Shown here: piece by piece, positions 36,526 to 46,004 of the stretch
Layout of the letters: each line of letters starts with the position of its first letter
Numbering within the stretch: position 1 is the first letter of the stretch
Assembly (NCBI RefSeq): GCF_000429085.1
Contig: NZ_AUBE01000031.1
Span: forward strand, 1-59,865
Origin: Streptomyces flavidovirens DSM 40150
Lineage (GTDB): Bacteria; Actinomycetota; Actinomycetes; Streptomycetales; Streptomycetaceae
Length of the DNA stretch: 59,865 bases
Reading direction: 5' to 3'
Program-made: the position numbers and the translations under genes
The notes under the pieces: generated by a model
The model's database searches: none
Told to the model about the DNA's origin: nothing
Seen by the model: only the letters and a program-made list of their open reading frames with translations

Positions 36526-36949
36526 ACCGCCTGTGCCGAACTGGTCGTAGTCCGCTTCACGGGCCTGCTTCTGAAGGTCACCCGCTGGATGGCCTGCAAG
36601 AAATCAGCGGTTCTGGAGGTCAAGCACACGGCGCTCGCAGGGAACGTCGTCCGAAGGCTTCGCCGAAGCCCTGACCGCGGTCGAGAAGTACCGTCGTCGG
36701 CCCGTACGCCGCCCTTGTGGTGGTAGCCCGTCCGGGGGCTGGAGTGCAGACGTGTCAGGCATCGCAACCGCCGCCGATTGCCTCGGAACAGTGGGATGAA
36801 CCTGGGCGCGCACCTCACGACCAGTCGAATGCTGCCCGGCCGCGTCTCAAGGCGATGCGGTGCCACCTGTAACCCTCGATCCGCTGGGGCTGGTGGGAAA
36901 TGCTCTCAAGGTTCGCGGAAACCGGTAGGTGTGGTGGCATCGCCCCTGA

Positions 36950-37060
36950 CCAGCACATTCGTTGGTTGCCCGACCCTTGCCTGGACATCGCCTCCCATCA
37001 CCCGGACGCCATGGGGTGAGGTGACCACTTCACATGGTGACAGACAGGCCCGCCCCTCCC
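36950..37060 (-). pseudogene. Small PP2C phosphatase scrap
   Basis: CEVVTSPHGVRVMGGDVQAR on the minus strand matches YEVVTSPHGVRVITGDVQGK of the PP2C remnant at 26 kb. At base level 37006-37031 is identical to 25952-25977. No further part of the domain is found on either side. Confidence 0.55.
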
Positions 37061-37237
37061 CTTCCCCTGGGAGCAGCGCCCACTCCGAGGCGGAATCCGA
37101 AGACGTTTCGCTTGAGCTTCCTGGCTCCCCTGCGGACCTCGCCGGCAAGCGCCCAAAGGCATCACCGGAGGCGTTTGGAGCAGTCTGGGTTCGGGTACCC
37201 GTGGGGGCCCTGGGACCAATGCCCGCCGGGAGCAGCC

Positions 37238-38134
37238 ATGACCAGTGCCACGCAGCCGCCGGAGCGCCCCATCATCGCCGGTATCGACAGAGGGCCCGGA
37301 CATGAGCATCTCGTCCGGTTCGCAGCCCGCGAGGCGGCACTACGCAGACACCCCCTGCAAATCGCCCACGCATTCCAACTGCCACTGCCCGGAGTTTCAG
37401 TCTCCGACGAGGAGGAGAGCCGCTCCGGGGCCAAGGCGAGTGCCCAGCTGGTGGAGCACTACGAGCGGCTGGCCCGCGAGGAGGTTCCTGGCCTCTCCGT
37501 CGGCGGCGAGCTGATCATGGGGCATGCGGCTGCCGGGCTGATCGAACGCTCCGCGGAGGCGGAGCTGATCGTGATCGGCCACCGGGGCAGTGGCGGGTTT
37601 CCCCGGCTGCCGCTCGGATCGGTGAGCTGGCAGGTGGCCACGCATGCCGAGTGCCCCGTCGTCGTCGTGCGTCCCTCGCAGTCGGCGGAGCGGCCGGACA
37701 ATCGTGTCGTGGTTGGCGTCGACACCGACGACGCCTCGCTGCAGGCCCTCGATGTGGCGTATCTGGAAGCCGATCTGCGCGGTGCTCGCCTCGACGTGGT
37801 GCACTGCGCCTTCGATGTCGCCACGTCTCCCACTGGGGCTATCACAACCGTCCCAGTGGACCCTACATTGGTGAAAAGCGGCCAGCAGGAGTTCTTCGAC
37901 ACCGAACTCAGAAGGCGGCGTGACCGCCACCCCGGCGTAGAAGTGAACCTGCGCATCGATCGCGCATCACCCGGACCCCTGCTCGCCGAAGCCTCCACAG
38001 GTGCGTGCCTGCTGGTCGTCGGCTCCCATCGGCGCACCGGGGTGCGCAGATTCCTGCTCGGGTCAGTCAGCGCCGAAGTGCTGCACACGGCACACTGCCC
38101 AGTCGCCGTAGTACCTGGTCAGCGCGATGGCTGA
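37238..38134 (+). CDS. Universal stress protein (two USP domains), second copy
   Basis: This is a 298-residue tandem UspA protein. Domain 1 begins ERPIIAGIDRGPGHEHLVRF with IGHRGSGGFPRLPLGSVSWQ, and domain 2 begins NRVVVGVDTDDASLQALDVA with VGSHRRTGVRRFLLGSVSAE. ATG 37238 follows GGGAG by six bases and begins at the expected position (MTSATQPPERPIIAG). The open frame upstream, which overlaps the PP2C scrap, is not part of it. Domain 1 keeps the ATP loop, and the domain 2 loop is GSHRRTGVRRFLLGS, also acceptable. It is a likely cytoplasmic stress-survival factor. Confidence 0.92.
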   Translation: MTSATQPPERPIIAGIDRGPGHEHLVRFAAREAALRRHPLQIAHAFQLPLPGVSVSDEEESRSGAKASAQLVEHYERLAREEVPGLSVGGELIMGHAAAGLIERSAEAELIVIGHRGSGGFPRLPLGSVSWQVATHAECPVVVVRPSQSAERPDNRVVVGVDTDDASLQALDVAYLEADLRGARLDVVHCAFDVATSPTGAITTVPVDPTLVKSGQQEFFDTELRRRRDRHPGVEVNLRIDRASPGPLLAEASTGACLLVVGSHRRTGVRRFLLGSVSAEVLHTAHCPVAVVPGQRDG

Positions 38135-38300
38135 TTCCCGTTACAGGCTCGGTCGGCCCCACAGGGCAGGCCAGGCCCGTTTGAGCCTGCGGGCCGCGGT
38201 CAACCCGGCACGGGCCGGAGGTCTACGAGGCGCGGACGACCAGGCCCGCCGGTCTTACGAATGATCCGATCAAACCCACGCTTGAAAGGTAGGACGCCCC

Positions 38301-38711
38301 ATGAAGACCACGGTCAAGGACATGCTCGCCACCTATCCGGCCGACCTCGGGCAGATCGACCGCGACAAGCTCACTCGCTGCATCGAGGAATGTATCGCCT
38401 GCGCCCAGGCATGTACCGCCTGCGCCGACGCCTGCCTGTCCGAGGGCATGGTTGGCGAACTCACCAAGTGCATCCGCACCGACATGGACTGCGCCGACAT
38501 CTGCAACGCCACGGCGTCCGTCCTGTCCCGTCACACCGGCTACGACGCCAACATCAGCCGCGCGATTCTCCAGGCATGCGCCACCGCCTGCAAAGCCTGC
38601 GCCAACGAGTGCTCCACCCACGCCGACCAGCATGAGCACTGCCGCCTGTGCGCCGAAGCCTGCCGCTCCTGTGAGCAGGCGTGCAATGACCTCCTCCAAG
38701 CCCTCGGCTGA
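38301..38711 (+). CDS. Cysteine-rich four-helix bundle copper-binding protein
   Basis: This 136-residue protein has Cys lining four helices: LTRCIEECIACAQACTACAD, ACLSEGMVGELTKCIRTDMD, CADICNATASVLSRHTGYDA and ILQACATACKACANECSTHA, then HEHCRLCAEACRSCEQACN. This is the pattern of the DUF326/Csp copper-storage family, whose bundles hold many Cu(I) ions in their core. There is no signal peptide, so it is the cytosolic form. It is alone in its transcript, with a GAAAGGTAGG ribosome region before the ATG. No CsoR-type operator was seen upstream. It would buffer copper in this metal-stress region. Confidence 0.9.
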   Translation: MKTTVKDMLATYPADLGQIDRDKLTRCIEECIACAQACTACADACLSEGMVGELTKCIRTDMDCADICNATASVLSRHTGYDANISRAILQACATACKACANECSTHADQHEHCRLCAEACRSCEQACNDLLQALG

Positions 38712-39212
38712 CCAAAACGCAGTCCTGCGGACGCATGCTCGCGTTGTCGGCGACGGCCGCAGCGAGCCATGACTCGCGCCCTGTGCTGACCACTGGCCAT
38801 CGCCCTGACTCTTCGAGGCGCTGCTGAAACCTTCCACGGAGTCGTCTCCGAATACTGCCGTTAGCCACGTCACATCAGCGGACTTCGCGCCCGCCCTGGG
38901 TGTCCTGGCTATGGTCGCGCTGGGTCTCGTTGCAGTTCTCGACTGAGTTCTCGCCAGAGCAAGGGCGAGCACGGAAGTTCGAAATACCGGTCTGGCGCAG
39001 CTTCCCGCCGTGAACCGGCCGCTGGTCGCACAGGGCCGTGTGGCGTCCCGCAGCCATTTCGCCACCTGATCCCTCTCGGGGCTGCCACGGCGGACCGTGG
39101 CCTCGCCCTTGTCCTCGTCTGGGCTCGAAGAACATCCGAGGACAGACGCGCGCCGGGTGGGTACACGAGCGGCTGGCGAGACTCGATGCGCCGCGGCGGG
39201 CAGGAGTGTGGA
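38712..39212. other. About 500 bases with no recognisable gene
   Basis: Open frames here give low-complexity or non-matching translations. I see no repeat, strong hairpin or RNA gene. It separates the copper-binding protein from the CPA1 antiporter. Confidence 0.4.
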
Positions 39213-40490
39213 GTGACGCTTTCAGACGTGGTCTACATGTGCCTGGGAATCGGGGCGCTCGGGGCAGCTGTCCTGCCCCGGGTGGTCTCCAAGCGGCCGT
39301 TCTCCCTGCCCATAATCTTCCTTGTCACAGGTGTCCTTATCCAGCTGCTGCCGCTGCCCGTACCGGTGGTGGATCCCGTACGCGACCGCTTGTGGGTCGA
39401 GCACACTACCGAGGTGTGTGTGATCGTGTCGCTGATGGGCGCGGGGCTCGCCATCGACCGGCCCGTCAGCCGTCGGAGGTGGTCCAGCACCTGGCGGTTG
39501 CTGGGCGTCACCATGCCGCTGACGGTGGTGGCCGTCGCTCTGCTGGCCTGGGGACTGCTGGACTGGCCGCCCGCCGTCGCCCTCCTGTTGGGTGCGGTGC
39601 TCGCCCCCACCGATCCCGTGCTTGCCGGGGAGGTACGGGTGGGAGAGCCGCTCGGTACCGAGCGTGACGAGGACGAGGCGCGGTTTGCTCTCACCAGCGA
39701 GGCGGGACTGAACGACGGACTCGCCTTCCCATTCGTCTATGCGGCCATTGCCCTCGCCACGGCGGCGGGCGCCGGGTGGTCGGCGGAGTGGATCGGCCGT
39801 TGGGCGCTGACCGACGCGCTGGGCAGGTGCGCCGTCGGGCTGGCCGCGGGCGCCGCTGTCGGCTGGTTGCTGGGGTGGATGTTCTTCCGTGCCAGGACGC
39901 CGGCCCTGCGGCTGTCCGAGCACATGGAGGGCTTCGTGGCGCTGGGGGCCACCTTCTTGTCCTACGGGATCGCCGAGGTGCTCCACGGCTATGGCTTCCT
40001 GTCCGTGTTCGTCACCGCCTGCGTCATCCGTGCCGCCGAGCGCAGCCACGGCTACCATAAGGTGTTGCACGAGTTCACTGAGCAGATCGAGCGGTTGCTC
40101 ACCGCCCTTCTGCTGTTCCTGCTCGGCGGATACCTCGCCGCCGGCGCCTTGTCCGCCCTGACCCTGAGGGGGGCGGCCGTCGGTGTACTGGTGCTGCTGG
40201 TCGTCCGGCCTCTCACCGGATGGCTGGCTCAGGTGAAGAGCACAACTGGGCGACCGGAGCGCGTTGTCGTATCCCTGTTCGGCATCCGAGGGATTGGCTC
40301 GCTTTTCTACCTGTCCTATGCGCTGGGGCAGAACTCCTTCAGCGGACTGGAACGCGAACTGTGGACCCTGGTGGCCTTCACCGTGGTGGTCTCGGTGGTG
40401 CTGCACGGAGCGATGGCAACCCCCGCCATCAACCGTCTGGAACGCAGAAACCACCATGCGAAGCCCGGCGCTGCCCATAGACGCCCCTGA
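39213..40490 (+). CDS. CPA1-type Na+/H+ antiporter (NhaP-like)
   Basis: This is a 425-residue protein with about 12 helices. VSLMGAGLAIDRPVSRRRWS, LLLGAVLAPTDPVLAGEVRV with the A-P-T-D-P motif of helix 5, and LTSEAGLNDGLAFPFVYAAI with the N-D pair are the CPA1 ion-binding signatures. VSLFGIRGIGSLFYLSYALG carries the conserved Arg late in the protein. GTG 39213 has AGGAG eight bases before it and starts right before the first helix. It exchanges Na+ (or K+) for protons at the membrane. Together with the NhaA copies it gives the region a strong salt/alkali theme. Confidence 0.93.
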   Translation: MTLSDVVYMCLGIGALGAAVLPRVVSKRPFSLPIIFLVTGVLIQLLPLPVPVVDPVRDRLWVEHTTEVCVIVSLMGAGLAIDRPVSRRRWSSTWRLLGVTMPLTVVAVALLAWGLLDWPPAVALLLGAVLAPTDPVLAGEVRVGEPLGTERDEDEARFALTSEAGLNDGLAFPFVYAAIALATAAGAGWSAEWIGRWALTDALGRCAVGLAAGAAVGWLLGWMFFRARTPALRLSEHMEGFVALGATFLSYGIAEVLHGYGFLSVFVTACVIRAAERSHGYHKVLHEFTEQIERLLTALLLFLLGGYLAAGALSALTLRGAAVGVLVLLVVRPLTGWLAQVKSTTGRPERVVVSLFGIRGIGSLFYLSYALGQNSFSGLERELWTLVAFTVVVSVVLHGAMATPAINRLERRNHHAKPGAAHRRP

Positions 40491-40741
40491 CATGTGAATT
40501 GTCCGGTACCCAACCGCTCTCCGAGCCGCACACATGGCGTCAGTCGTCAGGTGCCGGGCACGAGCTGCCGCGTGTCAGGCCACGCATCAACCCCGCACAC
40601 ACCGAGGAAGGCCGTGCGGTCGCCGCTGGTAGCTGGTGAGGGCGGCGATGTCCATGCAACCGCACTGACCGGCCGCCGTGTTTTGCGTCAGGGCAGAAGG
40701 GGACACAGGCAGAATCTGCAAGGAGCCGAAGAGGCGTTGCC

Positions 40742-41090
40742 ATGTTCGCCCTCAAGCGTCCCGCCGCGCGCGGCGCGGCACTGTGCCTGGTAGCCGCCTT
40801 CATGGCGGGATGCGCTCACGATCCGATCGGTTCCGCCGCACAGTCGCCGGACCCAACCCGACACCCGCCGGCTCCCTCACGGTCGTCGAACGGGCCGGGC
40901 AGACGATGGGCTTCGTGCCCGTGACCATCGGGGCGAGGGACCCTTCGCTTTCGTACTGGACACCGGCGCCTCAGCGAGTGCCGTCGATGATGACGTAGCC
41001 CGCGAACTGGACCTGTCCCGGTCAGGGGTCAAAGCGAACGCCCGTGCAGGGCGCATCACTTGCGCGAAGGTGAAGCCCGAAGGGTGCGGC
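40742..41090 (+). pseudogene. Retropepsin-like lipoprotein, frameshifted and truncated
   Basis: The start is a lipoprotein signal: MFALKRPAARGAALCLVAAF then MAGCAHD, with the lipobox Cys at residue 24. A shift leads to PAGSLTVVERAGQTMGFVPV, and another to FAFVLDTGASASAVDDDVAR ELDLSRSG, where VLDTGAS is the aspartic protease active site of retropepsin-like proteins. The similarity stops at KVKPEGC, so only the first half of the protease remains. It would have been exported and lipid-anchored. Confidence 0.65.
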
Positions 41091-41433
41091 CGCGTACCTC
41101 AGTCCGTGCCCGACGCCTGCGGACCTCCGCCCGGACCCTGACCGGACAGCGGTAGATCGAACCCGGCGCCCGTGAGGTTGTGAGGTCATCGCCCCTGCGC
41201 TCAACCCCAGGGCGGTCGACGATGTAGGCGACGAGTACGCCGGCGAGCATCGACCACGCAAGGGCCGCGTGTCTCGACTGCCATCCCGTGGCGCCGAAGA
41301 GGATCGCTGCTGTCAGACCCGCTGTGAGGGCTGAGGCGTTGGTGGCGAAGGCCCATTCCCGGCGTGCGCTGCCCGGTTCCCGCAGTTCCGCCGCGGCGGT
41401 CCTGACGGTCAGGGCGGCGACGATGATCGCCAC
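41056..41433 (-). CDS. Hypothetical small membrane protein
   Basis: No family was recognised. The frame (125 codons, GTG start) has one clear hydrophobic pair: WAFATNASALTAGLTAAILF and HAALAWSMLAGVLVAYIVDR. The frame is also open a few codons upstream as GPLSDEVAIIVAAL, so the true start is unclear. The last 50 residues are Arg-rich and overlap the protease scrap on the other strand, which suggests a damaged 3' end. It lies upstream of, and divergent to, nothing obvious. Confidence 0.35.
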   Translation of the reverse strand: MAIIVAALTVRTAAAELREPGSARREWAFATNASALTAGLTAAILFGATGWQSRHAALAWSMLAGVLVAYIVDRPGVERRGDDLTTSRAPGSIYRCPVRVRAEVRRRRARTEVRGRTLRASPSRK

Positions 41434-41462
41434 TTCATCACTGAGGGGTCCATGACCCTGCC

Positions 41463-42776
41463 CTATCCGTCAGTGCTCGCCGGTACCGGTCCGCTGGTGC
41501 GCTGGTAGATGTCGGGGATGCCATCGTGGTCGTCGTCCCGGTTCTCGTCCTCGTACAGGCGGCGGTAGATCCCGTTGCGGCGCTTGATCAGCAGTGCGGC
41601 CAGGCCCGCCGCGATCAGTGAACCGATGAGGACTGCGGCCTTGATGTGTTCAGCTGCGGTCGGGTCGGGGAAGGCGAGCTCACCGATCAGCAGCGCGACG
41701 GTGAATCCGATCCCGGCCAGTACAGCGAGCGCGAAGACGTCGGCCCAGGCGAGGTCCGGGTTCAGCTGGGCTTTGGTGTAGCGGGCGGCCAGGTAGGTGC
41801 CGGCGAAGATGCCCAGGGTCTTGCCGATGACCAGTCCCAGCACCACTCCGAGCGGCTCGGGCTGGGTGAAGACCTCTCCGAGTGACGCTGCGGAGACACC
41901 GACGCCCGCGGCGAAGAAAGCGAACAGCGGCACGGCGACTCCTGCCGATACCGGGTGCAGCAGATGAGAGGTCCGCTCGGCAGGCGTGGAATTCTCGCCC
42001 TTGTCGCGGGTGGTGCGCAGGATCAGGCCCATGGCAACACCGGCGACGGTGGCGTGCACGCCGCCGTTGTACATCAGAGCCCAGGTGGTGATGCCCAGGG
42101 GGACGTACCACCACCAGCCCCGGACGCGGTAGCGCTGGAGAAGGTAGAAGACGACCAGGCCGGCCAAGGCTCCGCCGAGGGCGAGGAAGTTCAGATCGCT
42201 GGTGAAGAAGATCGCGATGATGAGGATCGCGCCCAGGTCGTCGACGACGGCGAGAGTGAGCAGGAAGGCACGGAGCGCGGAGGGCAGGTGGGTGCTGAGG
42301 ACCGCCAGGACGGCCAGTGCGAAGGCGATGTCGGTGGCCATAGGCACGGCCCAGCCTTCGAGGCTGCCACCGCCCGACATCACCGTGGCGGCGTACAGGG
42401 CGGCCGGCACCACCATGCCGCACAGCGCCGCGACGACAGGCAGAGCTGCCGTGGCCGGGGTGCGCAGCTCGCCGACCACGAATTCGCGTTTTAGCTCAAT
42501 GCCCGCGACCAGAAAGAAGATGGCGAGCAGTCCGTCGGCGGTCCAGTGCTGCACCGAGAGATCCAGGCCGAGGGCCGGTATCCCGAAGTGGAAGTGGCGT
42601 ATTTGCTCGTAGACGTTGCTCCACGGGGTGTTCGCCCACACCAGCGCCACGACGGCGGCGGCCAGGAGCACCAGCCCACCGACCGTTTCCGTCCTCAGTG
42701 CTTGGGTTACGGCGGTCCGCTCAGGCAGCGGCAGCAGGCCGAGGAAAGGGGAACGCTCGCGTGGGGCGGGGGCCAT
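41463..42776 (-). CDS. nhaA: Na+/H+ antiporter NhaA
   Basis: This is a complete 437-residue NhaA. LPERTAVTQALRTETVGGLV, LSVQHWTADGLLAIFFLVAG, IELKREFVVGELRTP, GWAVPMATDIAFALAVLAVL, LTLAVVDDLGAILIIAIFFT with the ion-binding Asp pair, MYNGGVHATVAGVAMGLILR and VLAGIGFTVALLIGELAF are all present. The start at 42776 has GGAGG eight bases before it. Beyond the last helix is a tail YRRLYEDENRDDDHDGIPDI ending YQ, whose DDDHDGIPD resembles a calcium-binding EF/TSP3 loop. It expels Na+ in exchange for protons, mainly at alkaline pH. Confidence 0.94.
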   Translation of the reverse strand: MAPAPRERSPFLGLLPLPERTAVTQALRTETVGGLVLLAAAVVALVWANTPWSNVYEQIRHFHFGIPALGLDLSVQHWTADGLLAIFFLVAGIELKREFVVGELRTPATAALPVVAALCGMVVPAALYAATVMSGGGSLEGWAVPMATDIAFALAVLAVLSTHLPSALRAFLLTLAVVDDLGAILIIAIFFTSDLNFLALGGALAGLVVFYLLQRYRVRGWWWYVPLGITTWALMYNGGVHATVAGVAMGLILRTTRDKGENSTPAERTSHLLHPVSAGVAVPLFAFFAAGVGVSAASLGEVFTQPEPLGVVLGLVIGKTLGIFAGTYLAARYTKAQLNPDLAWADVFALAVLAGIGFTVALLIGELAFPDPTAAEHIKAAVLIGSLIAAGLAALLIKRRNGIYRRLYEDENRDDDHDGIPDIYQRTSGPVPASTDG

Positions 42777-42955
42777 CAAGGAAATCCTCCGGGGCATCGG
42801 CACAAGGGCATGCAGCCCCTAGGACGCCGACCAGACTTCCCGGCACACCGCGCGTCCGATGTGGCCGCTTCGGGCGGCCGTTGACGCGTTCTTTGCACCC
42901 TAACTGCCTTCTCCGAATCCCGCCAGGAGCCGGTTCACCTGCTGAAACGCACAAC

Positions 42956-43002
42956 GAGCGGGTCCGTACACACCAAGGCGCGAGATGTGTACGGACCCGC
43001 TC
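42956..43002 (-). terminator. Terminator of the AGCS gene
   Basis: GAGCGGGTCCGTACACA pairs perfectly with TGTGTACGGACCCGCTC (17-base stem, 13-base loop), 21 bases beyond the stop of the leftward symporter gene. Confidence 0.9.
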
Positions 43003-43023
43003 AGGAGCCGGGCCGCAGGGCGG

Positions 43024-44559
43024 TCAGACGGTGGTCTTCACCGACTCCTGGTCTTCGTCGGCCTCGCCCGTCTCGCCGGCGTTGCGGGCGCGGACGAACT
43101 CCAGGAAAAAGTTCAGCTCGCGCTTGACGACGGGGGCGAGCAGGTACAGGCCGATGATGTTGATGACGGCGAGCATGAAGAGCACGGCGTCGGCCATGTC
43201 GATCAGGGTCTGCAGCGTCAGGAGCGAACCGGCGATCGCGAACAGGGTGTACACGACCTTGTACGTCAGTTCGCTGGCCTTGCTGCGGCCGAAGAGATGC
43301 GTCCATGCCTTGAGGCCGTAGTAGCCCCAGGTCAGCACGGTGGAGATGGCGAAGAGCATCACCGCCACGGTGAGGATGTACGGGAACCAGGGCATCACCG
43401 TGCCGAACGCGTCGGAAGTGATCGTGACGCCGACAGGATCCCCGTCCTTACGCGCTTGGGCCCAGCTGGCGGGGTTGGCGATGACGATGGTCAGTGCGGT
43501 CATCGTGCAGATGACGACGGTGTCGATGAACGGCTCCAGCAGGGCGACCAAGCCCTCGCTGGCGGGGTGCTTGGTCTTGACCGCGGAGTGGGCGATGGGC
43601 GCGGAGCCGAGACCCGCCTCGTTGGAGAACGCGGCCCGCTTGAAGCCGACGATCAGGGCGCCGAGTACACCACCGGCGACACCTTCCGGGTTGAAGGCGC
43701 CTTCGATGATCGTTGCGATGGCGGCCGGGACGGCGGTGACGTGCACCAGGATGACCACCAGGCAGGCCGCGATGTAGATGCCGGCCATGGCGGGCACGAG
43801 CTTGCTGGTGACGTTGGCGATCGAGCGGATGCCGCCGAGGAGCACGATGCCGACGAGCGCGGCGATCAGGATGCCGAAGAACAGGGCGCCGGCGGAGGAG
43901 CCCATCAGGCCGTCCTCGCCGCCGGTGACGGAGACCAGCTGGGCGTACGACTGGTTGACCTGGAAGAGGTTGCCGCCGAAGAGGCCGAAGAACAGGATCA
44001 TGAAGGAGGCGAGGACCCCGAGGACCTTGCCGAGGGTCTTGCCGTTCTTGCCGAAGCGGTCGGCCAGGCCCTTGGGCAGGTAGTGCATCGGGCCGCCGGA
44101 GACTGTGCCATCGGCGTGCACCTCGCGGTACTTCACGCCAAGGGTGACCTCGACGAACTTGGTGGCCATGCCGAGGAGACCGCACAGGATCATCCAGAAG
44201 GTGGCACCGGGGCCACCGATGGAGACGGCCACCGCGACACCGGCGATGTTGCCCAGGCCCACGGTGCCGGAGACGGCGGCGGTCAGCGCCTGGAAGTGGT
44301 TGACCTCGCCAGCCGAACCCTTCTCGTCGTACTTGCCGCGCACCACATCGATGGCGAGGCGGAATTTGCGCACCTGTACGAAGCCGAACCAGCCGGTGAA
44401 GACGAGACCGGCGACGACGAGCCAGGCGACGATGAGGGGCAGGGCCGCCCCGCCGACGGGCACGGAGTAGAAGACGACTTCCACGAGCCACGTGGCTATG
44501 GGCTCGAAGAAACCGCTGACGGCTTCGTCGACGGTCTGAGTGATGGAGTCGAGTGACAC
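43024..44559 (-). CDS. Alanine/glycine:cation symporter (AGCS) family protein
   Basis: This is a 511-residue protein with about 11 helices. VSGTVGLGNIAGVAVAVSIG with GPGATFW is the family's core motif. GLLGMATKFVEVTLGVKYRE, GGPMHYLPKGLADRFGKNGK and FKRAAFSNEAGLGSAPIAHS are the other signatures, and the end is charged (GEADEDQESVKTTV). It imports alanine, glycine or related amino acids with Na+. GTG 44559, with GAGGT nearby, is preferred over GTG 44592. The sodium it brings in would be removed by the NhaA next to it. A Crp-like palindrome lies about 230 bases upstream. Confidence 0.93.
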   Translation of the reverse strand: MSLDSITQTVDEAVSGFFEPIATWLVEVVFYSVPVGGAALPLIVAWLVVAGLVFTGWFGFVQVRKFRLAIDVVRGKYDEKGSAGEVNHFQALTAAVSGTVGLGNIAGVAVAVSIGGPGATFWMILCGLLGMATKFVEVTLGVKYREVHADGTVSGGPMHYLPKGLADRFGKNGKTLGKVLGVLASFMILFFGLFGGNLFQVNQSYAQLVSVTGGEDGLMGSSAGALFFGILIAALVGIVLLGGIRSIANVTSKLVPAMAGIYIAACLVVILVHVTAVPAAIATIIEGAFNPEGVAGGVLGALIVGFKRAAFSNEAGLGSAPIAHSAVKTKHPASEGLVALLEPFIDTVVICTMTALTIVIANPASWAQARKDGDPVGVTITSDAFGTVMPWFPYILTVAVMLFAISTVLTWGYYGLKAWTHLFGRSKASELTYKVVYTLFAIAGSLLTLQTLIDMADAVLFMLAVINIIGLYLLAPVVKRELNFFLEFVRARNAGETGEADEDQESVKTTV

Positions 44560-44789
44560 TGTGGCTACCTCGATGGCGCAGGGCCGGGGCACGGGAGGAG
44601 TGCGCCGGTTGGTGTGCGGGCTTTGAGCGAACGCCGTTGTCCGATCGGCGACCCTGAGTGCGGTCCGTGGACTCGGACCGTGATCACTCTGGTCGTGCTG
44701 CCGGTGCGTGCCGGCGACTCCTTACGGCGGCTGGGGGTGGTGCCACCTGCGGAGTTGCGCAGTTCTACCACGCCTTTACGAGATCTTTA

Positions 44790-44803
44790 GTGACTCAAGT
44801 CAC
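44790..44803. promoter_or_regulatory. Crp-like palindrome upstream of the AGCS gene
   Basis: GTGACTCAAGTCAC has perfect 6-base arms with a 2-base centre and fits the GTG-N6-GNCAC consensus reported for streptomycete Crp. It lies in an AT-richer patch about 230 bases before the AGCS start. Function is inferred from the pattern only. Confidence 0.45.
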
Positions 44804-45210
44804 ATAACTTTAAGTGATGATGGAAAGTCCCTGCGAACGAAATCAGACCGTTATGCGGGGACCGGGTTCCGTTCATCGGACACTTATGTCTTAGCCGACG
44901 GGCGGGCAGGGGATTCCCGTGCGATCCGTGCACCGAGCGAGGCACTTCTACGCAGGTGCCTTCACCTCCCCCTCCGCACTCTTCAGACAGCCCGGCGGGA
45001 CACATGGTCGTCTGCGGTGACGACGCCTTGGCCCACCGATTGGCCGGGGCCTGCCGCCCCTATCCATCCGCTGCCGATCTCTCGTGGGCGGTCTGCTCGC
45101 AGGCCGAGCGCGGCGGTCGAAACGGCCATCACGCGCGCCACGGACCCCCGCCACCTGCTGAGCCGCCCGCCGGGCCGACACGCGGCCCGCCAGGGAAGCG
45201 GCCCGGACCG
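44804..45210. other. Upstream region with no recognised gene
   Basis: This region contains an AT-richer promoter-like patch near 44804-44900 and then GC-rich sequence leading into the STAS fragment. No domain was recognised. Confidence 0.35.
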
Positions 45211-45623
45211 ATGCCCCATAAGCTGCCGTCAGGTGCGCCGGGAAGTCTGGTCGACAAGTGGACATTCCCTGCCCCGGAGCCGCCTGATGCCGCTGTGCCG
45301 GGCCGGCGCAGATCGCATCGTCCGGACAGGATGGTTGTAAGGCTGCGAGGGCACATCGACGCGCGCAGCGCCGAACGCACCAGCCAGGCCCTCGTGAATG
45401 CCCTGGGGGCCTCCCCGACGAGCCTGGAGATCGACCTGTCGGGCGTGCAGCACCTGAGTGCCGACGGCACCGGTGCCTTCTCACCGGGCTCAAGGCGGCT
45501 CGCTCGCGTGGCACGCGGCTGACTGTGACTCACGCACCTCCGCAGGTGGCCAAGGTGCTCAACCGAGTCGGACTGCTGAGAATCCTGCGCGCCGAGGAAG
45601 GGCACGGCACTCCCGGCTCATGA
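45211..45623 (+). pseudogene. STAS domain protein (anti-anti-sigma type), frameshifted
   Basis: The first frame, from ATG 45211, has a Pro-rich leader and then MVVRLRGHIDARSAERTSQA, LEIDLSGVQHLSADGTGAF. After a shift near 45480 the second half continues LTGLKAARSRGTRLTVTHAP, PQVAKVLNRVGLLRILRAEE to a stop at 45621-45623. This is a full STAS fold split in two frames. LSADGTGA occupies the position of the phosphorylatable loop (D-x-S in RsbV/SpoIIAA), with Ser before the Asp here. It would act in partner-switching sigma control. The true start is uncertain. Confidence 0.7.
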
Positions 45624-46004
45624 CGCTCCGGGAAACGGTCCCGCAGCTCTTCGAGAGAAGGAAAGCCGTGGCCAAGCCGGTGAACGCCGCTGTAGGCGGG
45701 ACATGGATCTGCTGTCTCATGTGCCCAAAGCGACCAATTCCGGGTACGCGCGGTGAAGCGCAACAGCTTCGACCTCGAATTTCCGCAGTTGGCGTGGGCG
45801 GACGAGTCAGCGACCGCTCTAATCTGCTATCTGTCACCGTGATCCTCTGCAGGCTGCAGTACCAGGCAGTGCAACGGCGATTCCAGTCCTGGCTTGAGGG
45901 CTCGGGAACGGTCGTCGGTCTGCTGGGCCATGAGGTTCCCGGACACCGTGCCCGTGGGCTCAGGTGGCACAACCAGTTCCAGCAGTGCACGGTCACCGCC
46001 TGGC
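45624..46004. other. No recognisable feature
   Basis: This is about 380 bases between the STAS remnant and the S2P gene. No gene, repeat or strong hairpin was recognised. Confidence 0.35.

Noticed and set aside
42985..44556. A plus-strand frame of 523 codons rich in Glu, Asp, Gly and His
   Set aside because: It is the antisense shadow of the AGCS symporter. High-GC codon bias on the minus strand produces such acidic open frames, and no domain matches.
44560..44780. The AGCS leader considered as a glycine riboswitch
   Set aside because: The GGAGAG and GCGCCGAAGGGGCAA-type conserved blocks of glycine aptamers are not present on either strand.
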